From Chrysophaeum taylorii (taxonomy: Eukaryota; Sar; Pelagophyceae; Pelagomonadales; Pelagomonadaceae), in NCBI GenBank assembly GCA_029834535.1, contig JAQMWT010000390.1, positions 1 through 64,000 on the forward strand: a DNA stretch of 64,000 nt. Direction: 5' to 3'. How positions within the stretch are numbered: position 1 is the first letter of the stretch; every line of letters starts with the position of its first letter. Below the pieces are notes generated by a model. It made no database searches. It had not been told where the DNA came from and was given only the letters and a program-made list of their open reading frames with translations. The translations under genes were made by a program, and so were the position numbers. Shown here one piece after another: positions 54,676-64,000 of this stretch.

Positions 54676-57600
54676 ATGTCGGGAAGCAACGCATCATATA
54701 GCGAATCATGCAGTCTCCTCGCGCAGTTCGAAAAGATTGTGCGGGGGGAGGAAGTGTGTATCTGGTGGGGGGGACAGAGCCTCAGTTTCGGAGAGGTCGA
54801 GGCCAAGTCGGGGGTTGTTGCCGCGGCGCTCCTCCGGAAGGTGAATCCGAAGGACCGCGTCCTGCTGTGCTACGCGCCGGGACCCGAGTTCCTCGTGGCA
54901 TTCCTCGCGTGCCTCCGCACGGGGGTCATCGCCGTCCCCGTATATCCCCCCGACCCCTCGAAGATGCTCAAGGCAATCGAGAAGCTCTCGCTCGTCCGCG
55001 ACGACTGCGGAGCCGCGCTCTGCTGCACCGACGGAACGGTGAACATGATGCGCCTCGCCTCATGGCTGAGGTATTCGTGGCCATCGAACCTCACGTGGTG
55101 GAATACTCAGGGTACCACCAGACCTTTTTTTTTATGGCGGTCGTCGATTTCCGATCGAATAGACGAGAAAGATCTAGCGTTGCTCCAATTCACGTCAGGC
55201 AGCACGGGCCAGCCCAAGGGCGTGATGCTCTCGCACTCCAACGTCTGGCACAACCTGAACCGCATCTACCTGCCGTTGATGTCTCGCACGGCGCGTGCCG
55301 CCGGGGTCGAGGAGACCTCGAGGCTCGTCGGAGTCAACGTCCTGCCGCAGTAAGAATCCCTGCCGCCTAAAGGAGCCAACAGACGCAGGATCCTAAAGGT
55401 ACCACGACACCGGGCTGATCCTGATGCTCCTCGGGCCGCTCCTCGCCGGGTGGAAAATGACGCACATATCGCCCCTCGAGTTCATAAAAAACCCGCTCGC
55501 GTGGCTCGACGCGCTCTCCGCGGCCAGCTGGTCGGCGATGCCCGACTTCTGCTACGACCTCGTGGCGCGCCGCCTCGAGAGCAAAAAGAACAAAGACCTC
55601 TTCCTCGAGGGCATCGACCTCACCAGCGTCGTTAAACTAGGTGTGGTCGCGCGTCTAAATAAATCTCGTGATCTCGGACAACGCGTCTCTCTATCAGGCG
55701 CGGGCGTCGGCCAGCGGTGCCGTCCCGCGTCGCTCGCCCGCTTCTACGAGATGGTCGCGGGCCCGACGGGTCTCCGCGATGCGCAAGACCTCTGGATGCC
55801 GGCCTACGGCCTCGCCGAACACGTGAGCCGCCCGCCCGTTTGTTTTTTTTTTTTCCACCGCCGCTCGCGCTAGGTCGTCGCGACGACGTTCGAGACAGAC
55901 GGCATAGTTCTGTCGTCGCGGACTGACCCGCGAGGAATCGCGTCGTGCGGCTCGTGTTTCGCGTGCGTCCTGAAGATTGTCGACGTCGAGACGCAGCTTG
56001 AAGTGGAGCCGGGGGTGTCCGGCGAGCTCTGGATCCACTCGCCGAGCGTCGCGCGCGGTTACTGGGGTCGACCCGACCTGTCGGAAGAAACGTTTGGCGC
56101 TCGCCTCGCTGGCGACCAACGGCCCTTTCTCCGGACCGGCGACCTCGCCTTTCTCGAAGACGGGCGCCTCTTCATTTGCGGACGCCTGCGGGATCTCGTC
56201 TTGAGTGGCGGCAAGAACTACTATCCCGAAGATATCGAGGCGAGCTTCGAAGATTCGTGCGCGGGGCGAGTCCGGCCGGGCGCGATCGCCGCCTTTTCTG
56301 TCGAAAACGACGACGCCAACGAGGAGGAGTTGGTTGTCGTCTTCGAGCTCTACCCCGCCGCAGTCTCTTCCGCGGAAGCTGTCGCGGCGGCGGCCACCAC
56401 GGCAGTAGCGAGGGACGTCGGCTTGCGCCCGTCGCGGGTCGTCGCGATCAAAGACCGCACGATTCCAAAAACGACGAGCGGAAAGATTAGGAGAAGCGCA
56501 ACGCGCCAAGCCTACCTCTCGGGCACGCTTCAAGTCATCTACGATTCGGGGCCGCCGCTTTTTCGGTCGACGTCCAGCGACGAAAACAACAACAGATCGC
56601 CCACCGAGGCGGCGGCGTCGGACGACGTTTCGAAACTCGCGGTCGAAGTAGTAGTAGTAGTATCAGACGACGACGACGACGACGACGACGACGAGGAGGA
56701 GGAGTCGTCGCTCGCCAAGCGCGCGTCATCATCATCCTTTCTCGAAGAAAACGGCGGGACCATCTGCGCGAAGAGCAGTAGTAACTGGGCGCAGCACCTC
56801 GAAGACAGCGTCCTCGAGGCGTTGCGGACGACGACGACGACCGCCGAATTTTCGAGAATGGACGAAAAGACGTTGTTGGATCGCGTGGCGACGGCGACGC
56901 TCGGGCGTTCGACGACGTCGTCGTTACGGGGGCGCACCATCGCGACGCCCGAGGATGTCGTCAAGGTTATCCAAGAGGAGTACGTCCAGGGAATCATTGT
57001 CGCCAAGGCGAGAGACCTCCTCGGAAAACGAGAAATCGACTCGTCGTCTCGTCTCTCGGACCAAGGGCTCACATCGCAGGAGGCCGCCCGTCTCGTCCAG
57101 GAGATCGACGACAGCCTAGGACTCGAGGTCGAGTACGATCAACTCCTCGAGCTCTCGATCGAGGCCCTCGCCCGCGCCCTCCTTTCGCCGCCGCCGCCGC
57201 CGCCGAAAAACGCTACTACGACGACGATCGAGAAAATAAGCGTCGACGAAGAGGAGGGGGAAGGACGCGTGGCTCCTCCGAGGGGTGATTGGCTCCTCAT
57301 GGATCTTCTCCAGTGTTTTGGGGTTTTGATTGTTGCGACGCTCGTCGCGCTCGCCCTCGTCCCGTGCTACCACTTTGGGCTCGCCGCGCAGTGGAAGCTC
57401 GAAGACGGCGTCTACGCGGCTCGCGACAACCCTCCGTTCTCGCACATCCGGGTCGCGCCTTCGGTGACGACGACGGGCCTTCTCGTGGTATTGGTGTTCC
57501 CGCTCTTCGCCGCGTCGCTCAGCCTTATCGCCGTGGTCGCGAAGTGGTTGGTCGTTGGCAAGTACAGAAGTTGTCGCGTCGAACGCGGGTCGATTTTGTT

Positions 57601-59494
57601 TTTTCGCTGGTGGCTCGTCGACCGGATCTTCGACCAGTGGGAACTGTGGTGCGGCGCCTTCGTCCGCGACACGCTCCAAATTCACTTCTTCTACCGTCTC
57701 TGCGGCGCGCAAGTCGCCTGGTCTTGTAGACTCGACACGTTTTTGCGCGAGTTCGACCTCGTCGCGATCGGAGAAGGCGCCCGAGTCCAAGGCGCGATCT
57801 ACGCTCGCGCTTTCGAGCCGGGAAAGATTCTTCGTTTCGCGCCCGTCGTCTTAGAAACTGGTGCCGTCCTCGCGTCGAGCGCGATCCTCACGCCCGGCTG
57901 CGTAATGGAACCCAACGCCAAGCTCGACCACGCGGGCGCCGCGGTCGCCGGCTCGCGCTTCGAGGCAGCCTCCGTCTATTCCGGCAGCCCCGCGCGCCGC
58001 GACGACGCGGCGATCCTTCGACCGACAGAAAAAGCAACTCTTGATTTTTCCCGCGAGGCCCTCAAGATTTTTGTGCTCTTGGCTATGCTGTACGCGCTCG
58101 TCCTCCTTCCTTCAATCCTGGTCGCCGTCGCGCTGAACGCCGCCAACTTTAGCTCGTGGCACTTTCGGTACCGAGGCCTCGCTTTCTACGTCGTTACCTA
58201 CCTCGCCGCGGCCACGCTCTCGATCCCCATCGCCGTCGCGACCAAGTGGCTCGTCCTCGGCAAGTCATCATCATCATCATCATCTTTTGGGGTTGGCCGG
58301 TGGGCGGTCGACTACGCGTGGCACCGCGTCGCGTGTCGGTTTGGGCTCCTCGCCGTGGGCGAGAACGGGTGCTTGCCCAACCTCGTGTGGCGTCTTTTGG
58401 GGGCGCGGGTGGCCCTTTCGGCATCGATCAGCGCGATCCACGCGATTTCCGCGTCGGAGGCAGACTTCGCGACGATCGGACCAACGGCCGTGCTCTCCGG
58501 CTTCGTCCTGTCGTGCACGGGCGCCGACGGCCGCAAGAAACCGACGACCATCCACGGCCAAGTCGGCTACTTGTCGCGCGTCCACGCCGGCGCGACCATC
58601 CACCCCCGCGCCGTCGTCGGTCACCAGACAATTGTCGCAGAAGATGAAGTCGTATCGGGCGTCCGCCTCCACGACGCAACGTTCGCGCCTGCCGTCGAAG
58701 TCTCCCGCGAAAACGCGCCGCGCGTCCGCTCGTGGCAGTGTCTCCTCGAGCGCGCCGTCGTCGTAATCCTCTTCGGAGTTGGTTTGGTCCTCGCCTACGA
58801 GTTGGCCGTTCTGGCTTTCTTCGGTGCCGCGAACTACTACAAAGATACCGAATATCTCAGCGGCTGGCGCCGCGACGGCACGCGCTGGACCCCACCCGTG
58901 GACCGCAATTTGGCCGTCCTGCTCCTCGGGGTTGTGGGCCTCGTCGCCATAGCGTCGATCTCTTTCGCCTACCGCCTCTGGCAGTTTGTGGTCCTCGACG
59001 ACTTCCGCCGTACGCCGTCGCGTTCCGCGTTTCTGTCGTCCTACTTTGGCTACCAAACTGTCTTCTACGAAATTCTTCAGCTCGCGATGCCCCTCGTCCG
59101 CGGCTCGCGCCTCGCCGTCTCTTATCTCCGTTTCTGGGGGGCCCGCGTCCACGAGACCGCCTTCATCAACTCCCACTACTTCTACGAACCAACGCTTCTC
59201 GAACTCGCCGCGGGCTGCGTCCTCGACGACAAGAACACCAACATCGCTCACGTCTTTCGCGACGGCCGCCTCCACTTCGCGCCAAAAAAAATATCCCGCA
59301 ACGCCATCCTCCACCCCCACTGCGTCACCTGGGCCGGCGACGTTGTCCCGCCCAACGTCGTCATGGGCCCCCGCTCCCAGCTCGCGACGCTCGACACCGA
59401 AGACCCCAACAACAACAACAACAACAACGGTGATTCTTTTGCCGCCGAAGCATACTACCTCCAAGGCTGCCCGGCGCGCCGCATCCGCCTTTGA
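54676..59494 (+). CDS. acyl-AMP ligase / acyl carrier / six-TM triple hexapeptide synthetase
   Basis: Exons 54676-55349, 55399-55822 and 55874-59494 join in frame (4,719 nt, 1,572 aa). Intron 1 is 49 bp, intron 2 is 51 bp with a T-rich tract; a third (55641-55697, 57 bp, in frame) is possible. Adenylation domain: LLQFTSGSTGQPKGVMLSHS, LPQYHDTGLILMLLG, PAYGLAEH, TGDLAFLEDGRLFICGRLRD and the catalytic Lys in PKTTSGKIRR, in the fatty-acyl-AMP-ligase style. A carrier domain follows with phosphopantetheine Ser (QGLTSQEA, TCG at 57074). After it, three units of two TM helices plus a left-handed beta-helix region (about 57290-59440), matching the terminal domain of epsilon-poly-lysine-synthetase-type enzymes (GARV, ACP-tethered membrane synthases). 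Likely a membrane enzyme that loads an acyl or amino-acid group and transfers it. Substrate unknown. Confidence 0.8.
55350..55398 (+). other. intron 1 (49 bp) of the acyl-AMP ligase gene
   Basis: GTAAGAATCC...CCTAAAG. Removing it joins ..VNVLPQ to YHDTGLI.., restoring the strongly conserved LPQYHDxGLI motif of the adenylation family. Confidence 0.9.
55823..55873 (+). other. intron 2 (51 bp) of the acyl-AMP ligase gene
   Basis: GTGAGCCGCC...CGCGCTAG with a run of T before the acceptor. Removal joins ..AYGLAEH to VVATTFETDG.., as expected after the GLAE motif. Confidence 0.85.
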
Positions 59495-59657
59495 ATTTCG
59501 TTCGTTCGTTAAGCCTCTGCTTTCCGAGACGACGACGACGACGACGAGTACTTCCTTCTTCCTGAAGAAGAAAAGAAAGCTACCCTGCCTGCCTTCGACA
59601 TTACAAAACGCGCGCGACGCGTCGAGGTGGGTGGTTGTCCAGAGATCTGCTTCTTCT

Positions 59658-60598
59658 TCAAGCATGCGTTTGCTTGGTGTGATGTAAATAGTCTTGATTA
59701 TTCACGCGCGTCAGCATGCCAACAACAACAACAACAAGCCCTTCGCTGCTGCTTGCTTGCTTGCTTCTTCTGATTATTTGGCTTGGTTGTTGTCGTCGTC
59801 GTCGTCGTCGCTTAGACGATAATTGCGGTATGTTCTCGAGGTGCAGGTAGTGGGGCACCGCCCTGCGGTACTTTATGTCGGGGTCGTCTTTGTCGTCGTC
59901 GTCGAGACGCGGGATACGGCGAGCGCAAAAGATATCAATCACGACGTCGGCCTTGGACCACGCGAAGCCAGCGCGCGGGGTGCACTGACATCGTGCATCA
60001 TAGACTGCAGACTTGCCGAGGATAGCGTCCATCGGGGGGCTGGCGTCGAGGGGCATCGGGACGACGTCGACGATAGCCGGGTCCGCGCACAAGGTGATAG
60101 ACAGTCCGTCGTTGTCCACCATTTAGTCGGGGCAGTATTCTACGCAATCGTCCGGATTCGAGGCCCCCCGAAGCGTATCGAGGAGCTTCTCGCGACTCCC
60201 GTAGAACCTTCTCGGCCTTTCGGAAGGGTTCGTCGTCGTCGCGGTGGACGTCGGAGTGGTAACCATGCCTGTATTTTTCGAGTCGGTTGTTTTCGGCAGC
60301 CGAAATAGAAAAATCTCGGCGTTCCCCCGCGTGGTCAATAGTGCCGTGTTCGTAGTAGGCTCAGCTCGAGCACCCTAATATCAAACCGTTTTGTGTAGTC
60401 GACGCGAAACTTTATCTTCTTCGTGTAGTCGTATTTCATCGTCGTGTAGTACCGCTTCAACGCCATCGCGATCTCCCACAGAAAGCACCGCAGCACCAGG
60501 TGCGACTCCATACTCATCAACAACGTATCGATGCGACGACGACTTGCGCTTTCTGCCCATCTTTTTAAACCAGTTGTAGTGGCGACGACGGTTGCCAA
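59658..60598 (-). CDS. uncertain hypothetical gene, three adjoining ORFs
   Basis: Three minus-strand frames abut: 60598-60335 (87 aa, helical, VLRCFLWEIAMALKRYYTTM), 60338-60123 (71 aa) and 60122-59658 (154 aa, including DARCQCTPRAGFAWSKADVV). They could be exons of one gene with indels or small introns, but no domain is recognised and the last 60 residues are low complexity. Treat as tentative. Confidence 0.3.
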
Positions 60599-60626
60599 CG
60601 CTAATAATTTAGGGGAAGTAAAACAC

Positions 60627-63475
60627 CGTTGGGAAAAAAATAATTCGCTGGCCTCACTTCACTAGGTTCGCTGAATTTTTGGTTCACTTTCACTTCACCG
60701 AAACTTTTTTTCGTCGTTCGAAGTCCAATGTTCACTTCACGTTCATTCACTTCGCCTGACGGCCTGACCCCGTCTGATGAGCGAAGTCGAGCCGCGCTTC
60801 CTGGCGGTGGAGGATAATGTTGATGATGAGGAGGAGGAGGAATTATTTAAACGCGGAACAGAAGGAGGAAGCTCACAAGAACGAGCCGATGTCGATGTTG
60901 TGACGTGGAACGAACCCGGCAACAAAAGTGGACGATCAACCAGGATTTTTTTCCAAGGTGTGGTGGGACTGCGTGCGTCGACCGAAGGAAAATCATCCTG
61001 GCCGTGTTGACCAGTGGGAAGGCGACGACGCATGTGTGTATCCGGGGCTGGGAGCGCCTGAAGGTGACGAGAGACTGACTTCAAGAAAGGCACGTGGCAG
61101 ACGACCAAGCCCTCTTGGGGCCCACTTCAAGGCTGCGCATCCGAATTGCGAGCTGGGACGTCAACAGCTCACCAAGAAACAGGAGACAGACCAAGAAAAG
61201 GAGGCGTTGTGGCAGCCTCGAAGGGTAAATCGGATATTACGAGATACTTCATGGCCATGCCCAGCCAGGCAAAGCACTCTTCCCTGTTGGCGTTCTCGGC
61301 TCAGCACTACGTGTACACGTCGCAGCGGATTTCCAAGCGCACCTTTGACGACGAAAATCATCGCAACCTAATTGAGACGTATTACCGCGGCGGTGGCGGG
61401 AATGGCAAGCGCCCTCGGAGTGTTATGAAGCGGCTTTCGGCAATCCATTCGCCCAGGTGCTACTCATTACACTCGAGGATAAGTTCGAGCGACGGGCCAT
61501 TGGCCTATCCTTCATCTGGCCCGATTGGAGTGGCGCTGAGATGGTGTGCGTGGGCCTCGTTCCAGTTGACGACGGAACCGATTCCGGCACGGCTTCTCTG
61601 CTCCGTTCTGTGGTCGCGGAGCGTGCGGGAATCGATATCGATTTGGCAGCCGCAGCCATTGTTCAAGACTGGCCTGCAATTGGCGTCGCCGAAGAATTTT
61701 TTGTTGAGGTCGAAGCGTGTGACATGCATGATATATCTCAAAAATCTCGGCAGCGGCATGCGGCGACTTGACTCGATCCAGAGGCAAGCAGGTGATCAAT
61801 CCATTCCCAGCTGGCCACGAGCTGCTGAACAGTGCCCACGATGGAGCCAAGTGCTTTTCTTACGGCACACACGTTTGAAGGATCTGCATGCGCATTTGCC
61901 ATTACAGCCGGGGAAATAAATCAATCGCCGAAGCTCAAGCTCGACCTCGATAAGACGAGGTTCCGGGCGCGATACCAACTTATTCGTTCCTTGCTGCTTA
62001 TGCACCACGTGCTCAAACTGTACACGGCTATCAACATTGGACTCCCCAGGACAATTAGTGAGGAGCAATGGGTGGCGTTGGCTGAATTCGAGGCGATTTT
62101 TGCTATAACGGATGCGGCCGTTGTTTTCGTGCAACATGAACACTTATACCTGGGGGCGTGCGTCGCATTGATCAAGCACAACATGATCGAGTCTCTGCGA
62201 GCTGGGGCGCTACATGTCATTGACCTCCCGAACATAACTGCGAACTCGATGCCACGTAAGACTGTCGATGTTGACGACCTCAGCGAGACCGGCAAAATCT
62301 GTCTTCAACGGGCTATTCTCGAATGTGAGCCTCGGTTTTGCGGGAAAAAAGAAAACTACGTGCGTCACTTCGACTACGAATTCAACGATCGCGAGCTGAT
62401 TGCCTTCCTTCTTGACTTTCGGACTATCAACTGCCGGCACCTGTCGTCCTCCAATCAGAGAGAGCTCGGGCCAGGAAGTTGCTTGCTCAAGGAAGAATAT
62501 GCGATTTACGCACACGGACTGCATTCCACCACGAAAAGGCAAAGACTTCCTCCGAGTCTGCGCCTGCCCGCAATCTCTTAGCGGCACTCGACGCACCCGA
62601 TGCTTGGGACGACGACATGAGTGGCGACGTGCCTTCTTTTGCTATGCCTGAGAAACAGGTGCCCGATTTCAATGTGGAGTTTGAAGAGATCTTCACTCAA
62701 TTGATCCGGCTGTCGAGATCGCTCAACTGGAAAGAGCATTATCCTGAACTTGAGAAGTAGGATGAAGTCGGCTTCACAGATCTGGCTGTGCTCGACGTTG
62801 GAAAGCTGTATCGACCGCTCACTAAGGAGCAGTATGGGCTCCTTCTTCCTTCCGGACATGGCGAGAGCCTCTAAGGTTTTTTTTTTTTCAATTGGTACAC
62901 ATGGCGCGCAGAGCTACTGTGAGCGCTGCCTGAGCATTGGAAATCTTGTCCTGACCGAGGGAAACACGTTGCTCGGCGCGGACGAGACGGACAAAGTTTC
63001 CCTACTGCGCAACATGAAGAAGAATTTCATTGCGGCGGCGGCGGCCCGGATTAAGTACAGGGACCTCCTCGGACACGAGACCGAGTTTTTCAAAAAACGC
63101 CGAGAGCACCATTGTCATTCCCCGAAGACTCTTTGGAGATGGAGGTTGATGAGGAAGAACCAGACGAAGATACCGAGGTCGTTCGTTCGTTCGTTCACAT
63201 CGCCTAAAGTAAGAAACACGGAACCCCATCCACGGTAACTCCTCCTTCGCCCCAAAAAAAGACGCGAATTACTCTAAGAGCACCAGACCTAGGAGGCAAT
63301 AGCGCGCGGGGGGTACGGAACTGACGGGGGGCGGCAGGGACCGGCTCCGGCGTGAACAAAAAAAAAGTGGCGTTCACTTCACAAAGGGCCACGTAGGGTG
63401 ACGTGTTCACTTCAAATCACTTCACCAATATTATTAAGTGGCTCACGTTCACTTGCTGAAGTGAATTCCCAACGC
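60627..63475 (+). mobile_element. hAT-like DNA transposon, degenerate
   Basis: Candidate 9-bp terminal inverted repeats CGTTGGGAA (60627-60635) and TTCCCAACG (63467-63475). Subterminal GTTCACTTCA-type words occur several times inside both ends (60655-60760 and 63370-63460), as is usual for hAT elements. In between lies a transposase with frameshifts. No 8-bp target duplication was recognised, so the exact ends are tentative. Confidence 0.6.
60777..63215 (+). pseudogene. hAT-like transposase, frameshifted
   Basis: Fragments in order: acidic N-terminus (60777-61010); a BED-finger-like segment with FFSKVWWDC and GAHFKAAHPN (60928-61371); KSDITRYFMAMPS and RTFDDENHRNLIETYY (about 61225-61385); a catalytic-core-like segment with GLSFIWPDWSGAEMVCVGLV and VEACDMHDIS (61457-61771); the helical region TISEEQWVALAEFEAIFAIT with YLGACVALIKHNMIESL (61832-62581); and the C-terminal AQSYCERCLSIGNLVLTEGN (about 62900-63040). 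The order and spacing suit hAT-like transposases. Frame changes and a T-run at 62877-62888 inactivate it. Family assignment is moderate. Confidence 0.6.
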
Positions 63476-64000
63476 TGGTAAGTAACGGACATCGTTGAAA
63501 CCGTGGATCCTTACTACTAATCGACAGATGTTTGTCTGTCTCTTTGTCTGTCTCTTTGTCTGTCTGTTTGTCTTTAAATGTCGACTGCTAAGAGGGGTGT
63601 GTGTGTGGGGGTGTCTGTTTGTCTTTAAATGTCGACTGCTAAGAGGGGGGTGTGTGTGGGGAGCATGAAGGATGTGGGTGGGTTTGTGGGGTATGAGGGA
63701 TGTGCCTGACGGGCGGAGATAAGTACGCGGGACCTAGTCGGGGTCATCGCCGAGGCGTGGGGTAGGCGAAGAGAGGACGGGCCCCGCCCGTAGGTCGTAC
63801 GCATGCTGCCGCCGGACGTATGTGCGACGAAGGGTGACGTCCTGCTGGGATCGGGCGGCCTGGGTGGGGTTCCCCGAGGCGGCGACATGGGTGAGGGCGG
63901 TGAGGGCACAGCGAGCCCGGCCTAATGCGTTGGCGATCCCCCACTCACGGTAGATGCGGCGAGTTTGGGCCGCCTTTGCCTCTGTGAAGTTGGCGCAGCC
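63476..64000 (-). repeat. LINE 3' fragment, inverted (copy 3 of 3), with repeat tail
   Basis: From the window end leftward to about 63660 the minus strand matches the LINE fragment at about 16180-16560. It then shows two copies of CTCTTAGCAGTCGACATTTA-type sequence (about 63583-63648) and a GACAGACAAAGA-type tail (63530-63580), ending at the junction ATCCTTACTACTAATCGACA (63510-63529, plus strand). The element continues beyond the window. Confidence 0.8.

Noticed and set aside
52468-59494. Bacterial contamination or a bacterial operon (KAS plus ligase)
   Set aside because: The ligase gene has two short spliceosomal introns restoring conserved motifs, and neighbours are eukaryotic genes.
57116-59665. 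Long minus-strand ORFs opposite the synthetase exon 3
   Set aside because: Antisense shadows caused by GC-rich codon use; the plus strand encodes recognised domains throughout.

Overview
The window looks like nuclear DNA of a GC-rich, gene-dense unicellular eukaryote, most likely an alga or related protist; a heterokont such as a pelagophyte would fit, but that is inference. Evidence: spliceosomal introns of about 50 bp with GT..AG ends in an otherwise ORF-dense genome, host genes 8-36 bp apart, eukaryote-specific proteins (Rrp9-like WD40, RRM protein, capping-enzyme-like phosphatase, Frizzled-type cysteine-rich domain), and heavy colonisation by Ty3/gypsy, Ty1/copia, LINE, Helitron, hAT-like and TIR elements. 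No rRNA, tRNA or CRISPR array was recognised.

Layout. 1-3.2 kb: minus-strand gypsy-like gag-protease cut by the left window edge. 3.3-4.6 kb: tandem repeat, LINE tail and LTR-like sequence. 4.6-14.4 kb: a second, degenerate minus-strand gypsy element (long acidic gag region, protease, RT, RNase H, integrase with GPF module). 14.45-15.53 kb: truncated inverted copy of a 1.08-kb TIR element that is complete at 37.1-38.2 kb. 15.76-16.57 kb: 3' part of a LINE, whose tail recurs at 4.1 and 63.5-64 kb. 16.65-19.56 kb: two host genes (cysteine-rich surface protein; RRM protein). 20,331-32,316: an almost 12-kb copia element with 314/324-bp LTRs, a CAAAT target duplication, an initiator-tRNA anticodon-type primer site, and a Helitron-derived 1-kb inverted repeat inside gag. 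32.6-37.0 kb: four tightly packed host genes (inactive capping-type phosphatase with SPOC-like tail; tandem YqeY protein; TPR protein; small membrane protein). 38.3-40.9 kb: a hypothetical gene and a sugar/inositol transporter. 40.92-50.89 kb: nested copia elements with very short LTRs filling what was a divergent promoter of roughly 57 bp. 50.9-59.5 kb: Rrp9-like WD40, ketoacyl-ACP synthase, and a large intron-containing acyl-AMP ligase / carrier / membrane hexapeptide synthetase. 59.6-63.5 kb: uncertain ORFs and an hAT-like transposon. 63.5-64 kb: LINE tail.

The most unusual observations are a near-identical 20-nt word embedded in unrelated retroelements (and in part in a host gene), the pseudophosphatase-SPOC fusion, and the lipid-type adenylation plus poly-amino-acid-synthetase-like membrane architecture of the 54.7-59.5 kb gene, which lies next to a ketoacyl synthase.
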